Shown piece after piece: positions 32,001 to 41,074 of a stretch of 64,000 nt of DNA (positions are counted from its first letter, which is position 1; each line of letters starts with the position of its first letter). The translations under genes and the position numbers were made by a program. This DNA comes from Spirometra erinaceieuropaei. Taxonomy: Eukaryota > Platyhelminthes > Cestoda > Diphyllobothriidea > Diphyllobothriidae. The notes below the pieces were generated by a model. It was not told where the DNA came from. It searched no databases and saw only the letters and a list, made by a program, of their open reading frames with translations. The stretch spans positions 1,633,425 through 1,697,424 of the forward strand of contig CACRXP010000012.1 in assembly GCA_902702965.1 (NCBI GenBank), in the 5' to 3' direction.

Positions 32001-35000
32001 AATTAGGCAGAGCAGAGACATGGGGAATCCGTAAGCCATCCACGATCCGAAGTTTAGCGGAATCTCACTTCCATATCGGCTGAAATCAGGAAAGGAATGA
32101 CGTCATCTCGTCAAACAACGTCATATCATAATTTATACCTCTTCCTATAAAGCATCAACCCCACTGTACCCCAACCAAACACTAGCAGCACTCAACTCTG
32201 TCGTTCCAAACGGGTAAAAAGCGGAGACTCCCGAGGCACCAAAGTCTTCTTACCTGACTGCAAGACCATAAAAGATGATATTCGGCGGAGAACCTATCAA
32301 GGTAGCGATCCCACCGCAACTGGCAGCGTAACAGACAGACAAGCTGATTCCTGTCGCAAAGCGTCTCAGACGCTTCCGGCCTTTGCTCTCATCGCTAAAA
32401 TCAAAATGGAGTCATTTTACTCTTGTCACGCGATTTCAGATTATTTCAAAAGTCAGAGGTAATTCGAGGCATACCCATTTGCCTCTTTTGGGTCTGTTCC
32501 TTCTGGTGGAGCTGTATGGGGAAGAAAATAGACTTATAGATCTGGGCCTATTCTCCAGTAAGGAACAAAGATAACTTATTTTGCAGTGACTGTTGTCAGC
32601 ATTTAACAATGCTACTTACCTGCAGTGACATCGTCGAGTTTTGTTAGTAGCGCCTCCACAATGGTAACCATCATCACCGTTGTGGCCGTATTGCTCATCC
32701 ACATTGAGAGGAACCAGGTTGGAAGCATCACACTCAGTATCAGCCTAGAAGTGGGGAAATAGTGGGAACCTCATCAATGGTACATCAAGAGTCATTTGGA
32801 TGAGCGCAGTTTGGTAGCAAATGTGACACAACCCCTCCTTAATATCCCACATGTTAAAGACCCTTCAGCCTCGAAAGGAAGCTGAAAACTGCTCAACTAA
32901 TTGCAACAGAGCGCGTATAGCCTGTCCTAAAATGGTCTTTTTTCACAAAGGTAGGCCTCTGTTATTTTCTTCACTGATGTCCACTGAATGGCTAGGCTAT
33001 TTCGTTTGAGGCGCCGGCTCACCAGTTTATACGCCAGTTAGGTATTTGTGTAAAAGAGACATATAGCTGCAAGGTCTACTAAAATTAAGCAACCTCGAAA
33101 TCGAGCATGCAAAGTTGCTTAGGGTCGAATTGTTTACCTAGACGTTTTCTTGACTCCTCCAGAACAGCTTTCGTCGCGTAAGTATTTAACTTGGGACAGT
33201 GGGTGCCATAGGTGACCCTTAGGTGGCTGCCAACAAATAGACCAGTCGGTAAATTGGTCAACGATGTCTTTACTCGGAACTATGAAGGCAAATCTGCCCG
33301 ATGCTGGTCACTTGGCAATGAGTGGACAGAAAATCTAGGTTAAGTTTTAAATTCCAGGCATTAATTTTAATTTGTGAATCCGTGAAATTGCGGCGCAAAT
33401 TTACTGTAGAGTTCGGGATCGTATGTTTCTCATTTGCAAACTGATAATGCAGATCTTTACTCAGTAAAATGTCTAGTATCTTGGTCAAGTATTTCCTGTG
33501 GACCAATGAGTGTGGCGGCACACCTAGGCGCGGACCCGGCCGCGCCAGCCACCCGCGCACACTCCCGATTCGGCCTTCTGGACAGTGTCTTGACACCGGT
33601 CTCAGGTGTGGGAGGGGAAGGTGCGACAGGCACAACGGAAGTCCGCTATCACCATGAAAGAAAGCACGTGCAAGTCACCGTGCCTGCTCTCACCTTGCTG
33701 TGAAGCCCGCGGTGGACATCGTCGGCAAAGACGGTCCCACTGTCAAAATGCTAAGTAAACGGAGCCTCGCCAGGGTTCTTTCCCTTAATTCTCTCCTATT
33801 CGCTCATAGTGCAGGGCTTGTTTTAGCGTAGGTTATTTGCGACTAAACCGACCTGCATACTGCTTGTTCGGTCATGGGTCAACCACTTTCCTCGTCGATA
33901 TGTGGAGCGGTGTGATTAGGCAGCATATGTTGCCTGCTGACAGTTTGTGTGCGTTCACGCATGTCCTTAGGAGTCTGTGAACACAAAGGTCCTGCAACCT
34001 GGACTTATATGACCAGGATACATGTGCGTGTGACCCACCACCTTTCCAATCATGCATAGTAATGCATCGTTATTTGACAATGCTACTCAAAGGAATCAAG
34101 TAGCGTTTTAATAACGAATCTTTTCACTGTTCGTGTACAGTTATTTCTACCGAGCTGACACGTAATCAATAGGGTTTTCAAAGGCTTTGCCTATTATCCT
34201 TACAAATTAAACTGAACTGACCCTTTCATTATGATCTCTACCCATAGGCGACAGTATTTGTGCTGCAAACTCGTCCCTCATGGAAGTTTGTGTGTCGTCT
34301 GCCGGCATGCACACATCTACAATCACATTCGGCACCTATAGAAAGTATCACTGATATTTCTTTGTTGGCATCCCACAGCTACCGTTAACGCTACCCCAGG
34401 ACTTATCGTCATTATTGGAAACGGCCTGGTAGGAAAATCAATTCCTCACCGAAACTTATCGTTTGCTCTTTTATCGTCTGTGTCCGTCAGAAGAAAGTTT
34501 GTTCTCATATATAACTTATTGATTAACACAGTGCCGGTGATATTATGACAAGCACGTTTAAGGCTGACAGGACGTTGCCAAGACAAGAGTAACGCCAAAA
34601 ATCCATGGCGGTGCTATTCGATCATAATAAACAACGACTGCATCCAATAGATGCTGCAGTCCCTTGTGCATGAACCACCTGTATCTGCTATTGTCTCTGA
34701 TGATGGGCTTAAGTAGGAATCCGAAACGTCAAGCGAATAAAGCTCTTGTTCCAGCGAACGTGTCTCCTTCTTCAAAACAACAAACATTTCAGTCAATAGA
34801 AGCAGAGAAGTGGATTCTAGGAGGCAACCGCAAAGAAGGAGACATGATCATTGGAACAACAGCTTTATTCGCCTGAAATTTCGTATTTCTGCTCGAATCC
34901 ATCATCAGAGGTGATAGGAGATACGGGTGTTTAATGCGGAAGGGGTTGCAGTATTTATAAGATGCAGTCGCCATGTTATCGCATACCTATGGAAATTCCC

Positions 35001-38000
35001 GGTTACCCCCCCCCCCCACCCCAGCAGGGATTGTTTCACTTGATGAAATTGCCGACTCGAATGTCGGCCGCTGAACAGTAATCCCACCAAGTTCAACAAC
35101 CCCTGATAAAGGGGGAGAGGGTTAGCCGTGAATTTTCTTAGGTATGCGGTAGCATGGTGACTGCATTCTATAAATACCGCAGCCCCATGTGGATGAACTA
35201 CGCGTGTCTGATGTTGTCTCTGATGATGGGTTTGAGCAGAAAGTCGGACGAATAAAGTTTTTGTTCACCGACCATGCCAACTTCCTAACAAAGACACTCA
35301 GTAATTTAATGTCCTTCACAATGCATGACCTCTTAGGGGAATCAATTAAAACACGGTCCGGTCTCTCAACGTTTTCCAGATGTAAACGGACAATGTTACC
35401 TTCACCGGCGAATTCACACTAATGCAAAGGGTGCAAAAGTTTACTTAACGCTTGATTTTAACAACATCTCCTACTCATGAACTTACAATCGCGGATCGTG
35501 ACCCATCCAGCGCACGAAAGCGACGGCGATTCGTCGATGCAAGTTCATGTTTTCCGCCGCGATAGCCAGGAGCATACCGCCCAGGAACAGAAAAGTGGAG
35601 CTCTGTTTTGTTTGCGTTGACAAAACAACATGTGTTTGTGGAGATGTTGCATGAAGAAGAGAATAGAACAAGAAGTCAAATGTAGCAACGACTTCGGGGA
35701 ATAGTTTTGGCATATTTTGGATTATAAACGGCTCATTTTGGTGCTAACTTACCGAAGAATATTCCTTGGTTATGACGGCGCTGGGAATCAGTCCCATCAA
35801 TGGCCCGAGGACGAGGGGAAGGAGTGCGGTCACGTAGAGGGGTATGAAACCGCTCACCCAGAAACCGCTCATTAAGAGCAGAATATACGCTGCCTTCGAC
35901 TCCTATATGGAAGTCACAAAGATAAGATAGGCAACACACAGAGTGCTGAGGTGATCTCGCAAAAGAAAAACGTCAAATCGCAAGTGCAGTGGAAATATGC
36001 ATAAATTACACTAGAAGAGCACTTTTATTTGCCAGTCTTTCAGAAATGGGTCACACAGAGTGACATTTTCATCTCCTAATTTACTAAGTCATTTTTGGCG
36101 CTTGATTTATAAGGGCGGCTTCCAAGCTAGTAAAAACCTGAATGAAGAAATCTCGACGGATGAATTGAGCGGTTTCCTGAGTAAGTCGTGTTAGAAACCA
36201 GGAATGCCTATCACACTTTATCATTTCAGCTGAAAACCATCCATCGATTGGCAATATTGAATTGGCGCCAACTTGGCCGCAAAGGAGTTTCACGGCTAAC
36301 AGATATATGGCCTTCGAAACAAAAAGGCGCATAAAATGCTTTACTTTTTTATTTTAAGTACGCTAGTCAAATAAGCTTCACTGTCGATCGTGTGGGAGTG
36401 GAGTGGATTGATCTGCCTGGTCGTAGGATGGAACTCGAAGGATTCCGTTCCGTCCAGCAGACATGTGCTAGAACCGTCACGGACATTACCATAATTTACG
36501 ATGTTGGCCCTCTCTGCTCATTGTTGTGGTATGGCTGGCCGGAATTTATTCTTTTAGCTTCCCCAAATTTGTTATTAACATTGCTCGATTAAAAGTTGCT
36601 GGTGATCGTACGGCCATCTGCACGCGATTTAAAGCGGATATTCAGCGCAAAGACAACTGTTCGCGCTCCTTTCTGCAAGTAGTATGGATGGATAAACGCA
36701 ATGTTCATGAAATTTGCGGTTCCGATAGTGGTCGGAAGAGCGGCGAGCACGTGTATCCCCGGTAGAGTGTTTAATTTAATAGTGACTCAGCACGTTTGAG
36801 TTCTAGCCCTATGTCTTCGATCTATGCCTGGAGTCTTGCTGGGTAGTGAAGAGAAATATGCCCATATTGGTGTTTCTACAAACCTTTGGTTTGTCTTTTA
36901 AAACTGTATGTCATCGAAAAACTGCATTTATAAAGCCTACACAGTAAAGGATGAAACATGTACGTAGTAAAATACAGACTTTGAAAATGAACCGTGGGGA
37001 ACTTCTTCATTCGGAGCGCTACTTAGTGGTCGGATATCTAAATAATCTCGATGATGCAATTATTATAAAATTACACAGTAATGTTTCAGATATCATCATA
37101 AATGGGCTTATATGCCTTGTTGTTTACGATTTCTTATGAGGCGTTTCCCCAATGAAGGGTTATTTGAAGTTCTCCCATAAGATACCTTCTTATTGGTTAA
37201 CGTCTATAACTGGATTAGTCGTATTTGAGACGGATTCCAAACACCATTATTCACACTCACACCGAATTTTATCTTCAAAATATAAAGATCGTAGGACAAT
37301 AACTATTTATGAACAGTATTTTGGGTGCCTACATCCACTCTTCTCAACCAGATTCACGTCCTTATTAAGAGTTAGTTTAAGATACCATTTACGCAAATGC
37401 TGGCAGTTGTCCGATGAATACACTAGGTTACCCGGCATGTTCGACGTATTTTAAAAAATAAACAGCAGATAGTCTCAATATCAGACTGCCTAATATCGAC
37501 GGTGGATTTACTGGGCTTCGGAAGATTCATCTGCAATAGAGTATGCGGAATTCAACTAGGCCTTTTAGAACCATTTGGAACTCCTTATATGTTATAAAGT
37601 CTCTTATCTCGGCATCTTTCCCCTTGAATTTGACATTTCTGATTGTTGTTCTGTTTGGTTATTGTAAAGAACTTTATTAGTAACGTCGTGTGATTAACTA
37701 CAAATCAATTTCTGAATAAATATCAGTAATTATTCTGCCTGCGCAATCTGCCACAACTGCAAATTAACGAGAAAAAGCCAAGGAACCAAGTCTAGGCGAG
37801 TAAACAGCATTTCATAGTAAGACCAAAAGCTTTGTGTGACATGCCAAGTAAATTGTGAAAGATGAAAAATGATAAGTCTTTTTTAGAAACTCACCGTTCC
37901 GGGATGTAAGATGAGGATTGGCGACAGGATAATGGGGTAAATTATTATAAATATGTAGCGCAGGTAGATGTGGAGGATGGTGAGCCACCGAGGAATTTCG

Positions 38001-38011
38001 AGGTGAGCCAT
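23964..38011 (-). CDS. SLC13-family sodium/dicarboxylate (or sulfate) cotransporter, 13 coding exons
   Basis: I assembled thirteen minus-strand exons (38011-37895, 35902-35753, 35602-35487, 32744-32620, 32380-32254, 32079-31960, 31865-31650, 31494-31366, 29580-29480, 27134-27013, 25020-24859, 24503-24366, 24074-23964). They total 1734 nt, giving 577 residues and a stop, which is the usual SLC13 length. Family marks: YVTALLPLVLGP (residues about 62-73), FLGGMLLAIAAENMNLHRRI (about 94-113), MWMSNTATT with the SNT ion-binding motif at 145-147, GGIATLIGSPPN, LWITREPG, LMGGGFALSK, TEVVSNSAT at 476-484, and PAATPPNAIVYSKG at about 523-536. A polar, acidic loop spans about 253-323. Such proteins import Krebs-cycle dicarboxylates, citrate or sulfate with sodium at a cell membrane; the substrate cannot be told from sequence. 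All junctions keep frame; one intron is GC-AG, and the exon 5 start is uncertain. Confidence 0.92.
24366..24503 (-). CDS. SLC13-like exon 12, SLC13 signature
   Basis: 138 nt, TTTTAG acceptor, GTACGC donor, 46 codons. INVHPFLLSLPLTVATSLAF then ILPAATPPNAIVYSKGRVKL, matching the sodium:sulfate symporter signature region around P-P-N-A-I-V. Confidence 0.95.
24859..25020 (-). CDS. SLC13-like exon 11, second SNT-like motif (SNS)
   Basis: 162 nt, CCCTAG acceptor, GTAAGT donor, 54 whole codons. LTEVVSNSATVTILVPIMFD corresponds to the second TE-x-x-SNT-A block. The Thr of SNT is Ser here (residues 480-482), a conservative but unusual change. Confidence 0.94.
25155..25925. repeat. Direct duplication in intron 10
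   Basis: About 270 bp at 25155-25430 and 25650-25925 share words such as AGAACCCA, CACAAGTGAGAAAGACATCC, AACCCGATTAACAGACGCTT and GAGAGCTAAGAAATTAGCGC. Between them lies a second repeat (25455-25640) that recurs at 26375-26560. Confidence 0.85.
25455..26560. repeat. Second direct repeat in intron 10
   Basis: 25455-25640 and 26375-26560 share AATCGGAAATAAGAAATATT, CGATATCGG-GTTTTTAGG, TTGCGTAAGCACGA and TTGATGAGAATTATTC. Unit length is about 185 bp. Non-coding. Confidence 0.8.
27013..27134 (-). CDS. SLC13-like exon 10
   Basis: 122 nt, TTTACAG acceptor, GTAAGT donor. KKARKRINRSILTWNQAQSR then TCWGVLILMGGGFALSKIAS. The LLTW...W.ILLLGGGFALA pattern is diagnostic for SLC13/DASS carriers. Ends in phase 0. 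Confidence 0.94.
27868..28420. repeat. Imperfect palindrome in intron 9
   Basis: 27869-27935 pairs inverted with 28226-28302 (CAGTACTGTTTCGGG against CCCGAAACAGTACTG and neighbouring words). 28128-28215 pairs inverted with 28313-28415 (GGGCGCACACCGATCTATTG against CAATAGATCGGTGTGCGCCC; AGGCCGAAGTCGGC against GACTTCGGCCTGG). The nested arms would allow a large cruciform. The arms are diverged, so this is a DNA repeat rather than an assembly artefact. No TA or longer target duplication was identified. Confidence 0.8.
29022..29092. repeat. (GA)n microsatellite in intron 9
   Basis: An uninterrupted run of AG/GA dinucleotides of about 71 bp, ending GATAAG. Length at such a site is likely to vary between individuals. 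Confidence 0.97.
29480..29580 (-). CDS. SLC13-like exon 9, GC donor
   Basis: 101 nt, CTTGAAG acceptor. Encodes YVDDTQPTILFAILAFIVPA then SNPFRLRADPAET, matching the DATVA.L..LLLFILP segment. The donor is GCAAGT, a non-canonical GC-AG intron. Both flanking joins keep the frame (VVR|YVDD and ET|DKK). Confidence 0.9.
30062..30101 (-). ncRNA. Hammerhead-like motif (PLE-A, in intron 8)
   Basis: Minus strand: TTGGC, CTGACGA (a valid CUGANGA core), nine bases AGACTTACC, GAAA, AC-ACGT-GTTT, then ACCAA. Helix I pairs TTGG with CCAA with a mismatch next to the core. Helix III would be three pairs with an ACGT loop and the cleavage triplet UUU. Stem II is weak. It lies about 73 nt after the nuclease end of the PLE-A copy, in the same orientation. 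Confidence 0.5.
30102..31030 (-). mobile_element. Penelope-like element PLE-A, C-terminal half in intron 8 of the transporter gene
   Basis: A minus-strand open frame of 284 codons (31028-30174). The connecting region includes SFIYTGERAKKP and VFIRLPFAGDAESELVRRRI. The GIY-YIG nuclease follows (MCIYSFTCSCIAGYISRT, LVKRVREHMPTWL), then the Ile/His region (SSSLEHLIDTNHRVDTKEAF) and the proline-rich end (RWPTPTPSDDD). In GYIS the usual last Gly is Ser. The reverse transcriptase is absent (5' truncation). It is transcribed in the same direction as the host gene, inside the intron between exons 9 and 8. Confidence 0.82.
31366..31494 (-). CDS. SLC13-like exon 8
   Basis: 129 nt, TTCTAG acceptor, GTACGC donor. 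FGEIACTILFLLLIGLWITR followed by EPGVPGWSRF, the family's LWxTREPG..PGW block after a membrane segment. Confidence 0.93.
31650..31865 (-). CDS. SLC13-like exon 7, acidic loop
   Basis: 216 nt, ATAAAG acceptor, GTAAGT donor. Encodes the hydrophilic loop: FFKCGRSKKSNPLDDFQEEF, then many Glu (DKLEELERAAEQEDNEE), ending ISEEERRVLGPM, the last part matching the YxxLGPMxFAE junction of SLC13 proteins. Joins exon 8 as GPMKFGEI. Confidence 0.92.
31960..32079 (-). CDS. SLC13-like exon 6
   Basis: 120 nt, TTTCAG acceptor, GTAAGT donor. RYGSEIPLNFGSWMAYGFPM then SLLCLISTWITICLLFLGP, a membrane segment. It matches the INFGSWM.YGFP stretch of the family. Confidence 0.93.
32254..32380 (-). CDS. SLC13-like exon 5 (5' boundary uncertain)
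   Basis: 127 nt if the AAAG acceptor at 32381-32382 is used, giving in-frame RKRLRRFATGISLSVCYAAS followed by CGGIATLIGSPPNIIFYG. The more typical TTTTAG acceptor 14 nt upstream (32395-32396) would run into TGA within nine codons when joined to exon 4. A missed micro-exon in the 239-bp intron is an alternative. The donor is GTAAGA. Confidence 0.75.
32620..32744 (-). CDS. SLC13-like exon 4, first SNT motif
   Basis: 125 nt, TTCTAG acceptor, GTAAGT donor. Encodes SVMLPTWFLSMWMSNTATTV, holding the first conserved SNT sodium/substrate motif (residues 145-147). Ends in phase 1 after ...LTKLDDVTA. Confidence 0.93.
33510..33760 (+). repeat. Dispersed repeat R1 in intron 3
   Basis: GGCACACCTAGGCGCGGACC, CGATTCGGCCTTCTGGACAG, CAAGTCACCGTGCCTGCTC and GGACATCGTCGGCAAAGACG match R1 elsewhere (7200-7830 in the opposite sense, 58190-58420, 63530-63735). 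Confidence 0.6.
34693..34734 (+). ncRNA. Hammerhead-like motif, PLE-C copy in intron 3
   Basis: GTCT, CTGATGA (34697-34703), T, a hairpin GGGCTT...GAATCC with two imperfect pairs, then GAAACGTC and AAGC. This is the layout of the copy at 46414 with a weaker stem II and helix I. Confidence 0.4.
34869..34912 (-). ncRNA. Hammerhead-like motif, decayed PLE-C copy, minus strand
   Basis: Minus strand CTCTGATGATGGATTCGAGC, then AGAAATACGAAATTTCAGGC. The CTGATGA box is intact, but stem II's right arm reads AAATAC instead of GAATCC, so the hairpin is lost. Confidence 0.3.
35100..35260 (+). mobile_element. PLE-C tail fragment in intron 3
   Basis: Contains TATAAATACCGCAGCCCCAT at 35170-35189 and the hammerhead-like box TCTCTGATGATGGGTTTGAG at 35217-35236, followed by AATAAAG. 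The GAAAC side is lost (AAAGTCGGACG), so this copy is inactive. Confidence 0.6.
35487..35602 (-). CDS. SLC13-like exon 3
   Basis: 116 nt, AAACAG acceptor, GTAAGT donor. Encodes SSTFLFLGGMLLAIAAENMN and LHRRIAVAFVRWMGHDPR; the FxGG and NLHRRI words are family hallmarks. Ends in phase 2. The 150-bp intron before it is among the short introns of the gene. Confidence 0.93.
35753..35902 (-). CDS. SLC13-like exon 2
   Basis: 50 codons (ESKAAYILLLMSGFWVSGFI...), flanked by TATAG and GTAAGT. It carries the PLYVTALLPLVLGP block that aligns with the AVTALLP region of SLC13 proteins. Phase 0 at both ends. Confidence 0.93.
35903..37894. other. Intron 1 of the transporter gene, no other feature seen
   Basis: 1992 bp between exons 1 and 2, AT-rich, with no PLE, foldback or coding signature. 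Some short open frames (for example 36392-36765, plus) show no family motif. Confidence 0.6.
37895..38011 (-). CDS. SLC13-like exon 1 (start codon)
   Basis: 39 codons from ATG at 38011-38009 to a GTGAGT donor. The hydrophobic IFIIIYPIILSPILIL is the first membrane segment, as at the N-terminus of SLC13 proteins. Ends in phase 0. A TTTATTTCAG acceptor lies 13 nt before the ATG. Confidence 0.85.
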
Positions 38012-38026
38012 TTTCTGAACTGAACT
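38012..38026 (-). other. Splice acceptor 13 nt upstream of the start codon
   Basis: Minus-strand TTTATTTCAG ends at 38025, immediately upstream of a 13-nt leader and the ATG. It could be the 3' end of a 5'-UTR intron or, in a flatworm, a spliced-leader trans-splicing site. The sequence does not distinguish these. Confidence 0.45.
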
Positions 38027-38084
38027 GAAATAAAGCCAAAAGTCAGTCCTCCTGCAACCGCTCATAAAAAAGGATGAAACAACT

Positions 38085-38800
38085 CTACGCGTTTCATGCT
38101 CATTAATTTTTATAATTTTGTAATTTTATTTTACGATATTTTGTGCATTTGAGTGCTGTGTGAACCGTTTTTGGAGTGAATAACAATATGGAAAGCAGTT
38201 TAATACACTGAGAAAATAGGGCTTGACGGAACCTACTGTATTTCAAATACGTGTTAAGTTACTACGGCTTTGATAGTGGCAACAGAATCTTAATTTCTTG
38301 TTTTTGTACTTATAATAACACCAAAGTCAGTGGCTGGTAGTGCGGCACTGGTGTTCGGAGTAGAGAAGTAATGGTAGTAACAGCAATGATATAAATAGGA
38401 GTAATCTCAATCATAGTATGCACTAAAATAAGGCAAAAACCGAGTCCTTCTGCCTCTGACTTATGCGCTTTGTGTTCAATAATTTTATAATTTTTTTTAT
38501 TTTAGGCTTTTCTGGGAATTTGAGCGCTATGTAAACCATATGTGGAGTGAGTACTGATTTAAAAAACATATTGAGAGATTGAGAAAATAAGGCATGACTG
38601 AACCTACTTTATTTCCAATACGTGATAGGTTACTATGGCTTTGATAGTGACAACACAATCTTATTTTCTTGGCGCGTGTAGTAGTGATTTTTGTAGTTGC
38701 AGTACCACCAAAGTTAGTAGCTGGTAGTACGGCACTGATGTTCAAAGAAGAGAGGTAATGTTTGTAACAGTAATGAGGGTAATAATGCTTCCCTTAGTAA
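38085..38800. repeat. Tandem duplication just upstream of the transporter gene
   Basis: About 350 bp, 38085-38440, are repeated at 38450-38800: TTTTATAATTTT, TGAGTGCTGTGTGAACC against TGAGCGCTATGTAAACC, GAGAAAATA-GGC, GAACCTACTGTATTTC, GGCTTTGATAGTG and GGTAGTGCGGCACTGGTGTT. The first unit begins within 80 bp of the start codon, so promoter or 5'-UTR sequence may be included. Confidence 0.8.
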
Positions 38801-40862
38801 TATTAATATTAAGCGCAGCTGCACTTGCGTAACCTGCAGTATCAAGAGTATAAGTAGTGGTGACAACAGTATAAATGGGATTAATCTCTATATTAGTATT
38901 AATAGTACATTTAGGTGATGCCGTAAGTGACGAACAGTTTGCTCATATTTTTGAATTCTCGATTATTGGTGAGCAGAGGAGTTTCGTTTGTGTAGAGCTG
39001 GAACTGTAGGACTGAAGCTCCCCCATAAAACGTCCAAAAGCCAGAACTACCTACATATAGATGGACAGCGAACCTCCTGCTTCGGAAAATAATTTTACTT
39101 AACTTTACATTCCTATCTACTTTACGCTCGACGTTAGATATTCTTTAAACCCCACTGTTTGCTGTAATAAAACCGTTTAATGAAACATAGGCGTCCTAGA
39201 AGTCTCAGATGCATAAGTAAAATTCTGACTTCTAAATTGTAAACGTTGCTTATCAAAAAGGGTCAGCAGTTGTTGGATCAGTTAAAGTTACGTTATGTTA
39301 AAGCCTAGTGAAAACTCAAATTCCGCAATATTGGCAAAAAGTGTACAGCAGAATTAGTAACATATCGGAAGACGCGGATGCCAATTAAATTATAATAAAG
39401 GCTAGAAGTAGTAGCATACTTCAACGACTTAACTTCCATAAGTTAGATTAACAATTCCACAAAAAGTTACTGGCATTGTTTCATTATTAATAAGGAGATT
39501 AAGTGCAAGTGCGCACAAATTAAATCCACGGTGGTTCGTCAGATATAGAGCCATGTAATGCTCTCTGCTTAATTACGTTGGGATCAGTAATTTTGAAAAC
39601 CTGCGGACTTACGCTTATTAAGTACAGTAGCCAAACTCTCAACTGTCTGATCTTCCGGAGAAACCTTTACGTATATTTATACATTGACATGAGGAAACAA
39701 ATAAGAGGGCTACAATTACAACGCCCACTTAGAATCATTGTCATTCGACGACTCATAGCTACTTTACATGATCTGCGTGCTTCCTAAATCGTATAACAAG
39801 CAGGTAAATCGCACCCTTCTGAATTCAACACGTTACGTTCCCTTTTTTAATTGGACAATGCTCACTGGGATGCTAGAGGCCGGTTCTGACGGCACAAAGT
39901 CCACATTCAACCAATCCCAAACTATATAAATAAAACGACCCATATATATTGAACTTGTTTTGATTGTGCCACTGACAAACACGGGTGACTATTTGACGGA
40001 GTGTTTTTCGTCATTCGAAAGCTGACGACCTTGTAAAGACAGCTCTATCCAAGTGATGAAAACGGAAAAAATGCGTACTGACACCGGTAGGCGCTTAGTG
40101 CTTTGGACTTCTTTGTGCAACCCCCAGGAAGAGGGAACAGCTTTTAGTGTGCATTAGAATGTGAACAGATATATCCTGGCGTGATAAAAATAACGTTTAT
40201 ATCTCGTGAAATTGTTCTCAGGCGTGGAAGAACTTATGAAACGTGCTGAGGCGGAGAGGTAATTGACAGGCGACCGTGAGTCGCCAGTGTAAGAAGTGGT
40301 TGAGTGTTAACTAGATGGATAAGAACTACCAAGGCAAAACCTGGTTTACAGCACAAAGCGATTGTGTGCAGAAGTCGGACTCGGGCTACTGTATGCAAGA
40401 TGTCTCCAGTTTCAGAAGTACGCCAGCTGTTTGCACATTGGAAAGCATTCGGAGTGCTAGTTTTAGGCACGGGGATCTCGCGTCATATAGTAGGCGTAAA
40501 GCGTGCAGTAACCAGAAGAGGAGAGAGAGAGTTTTGTTAGTTCATTCAGTAGAGTTACGTAGTCTCAGCTTGATTGCATTCAAATGAGGTTAAGCTTGTT
40601 GACGTTACGGCGCCGCAACTGCAGTATAGTATAACAAATGTAGAACAGTAAATCTAATCTAGGTCAAACCCATCGACAATATACGGAAGGCAAGTCGGCT
40701 GCGCAGTTGTCAATGATCTTTCACTATAGCGGACAGTTTACGCCTGAAGAGGACATCAACCTTCTATTCACAGCCTTAGCTACCGCATTTCAACGGAATA
40801 TATGGCATATGGCAAATGCTCGTAGTGGCGTAATTTGAAACATTTTTGTCTGATATGTCAAG
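38801..40862. other. No gene recognised
   Basis: AT-rich sequence without repeats shared elsewhere in the window. Overlapping open frames at 40234-40587 occur on both strands but have no recognisable motif or splice context. Confidence 0.5.
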
Positions 40863-41074
40863 TGGATAAACACGAGTTTTCGCTAATTCTTCGTCAGGCC
40901 AATACAGTTACGTGGATGAATGAAAATACACAAAATTAACAGTGCTGATAGATGTCTTAAGGGCTATTCAGTCATTAGCACGCATCTTCCCCACATCATC
41001 TGCATTACGAGGTCGGTGGGTTTTGGTCCTCAGAGCTAGGGGAGGGTCGTAAGAGAGTCTTTGAGTGATGTTGA
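40863..41074 (-). mobile_element. PLE-A tail, minus orientation, left arm of an inverted pair
   Basis: Matches 30062-30290 (CAGAGCTAGGGGAGG, TAAGAGAGTCTTTGA-TGATGTT). It includes a hammerhead-like copy at 40863-40902 on the minus strand: CTGACGA, nine bases, GAAA, AC-TCGT-GTTT. Its outer strands pair poorly. Confidence 0.7.

Larger units (their letters stand above)
34620..34985. mobile_element. Inverted pair of PLE-C tails in intron 3
   Basis: 34640-34775 (plus) and 34985-34800 (minus) carry the same sequence: TATAAATAC/CAATAGATGC, CAGTCCCTTGTGCATG, the CTGATGATGG box, AATAAAGCT and GTCTCCTTCTT. They meet tail to tail around AGAAGGAGACA at 34836-34848. The same tail follows a PLE nuclease end at 46341-46500. 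Confidence 0.7.
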
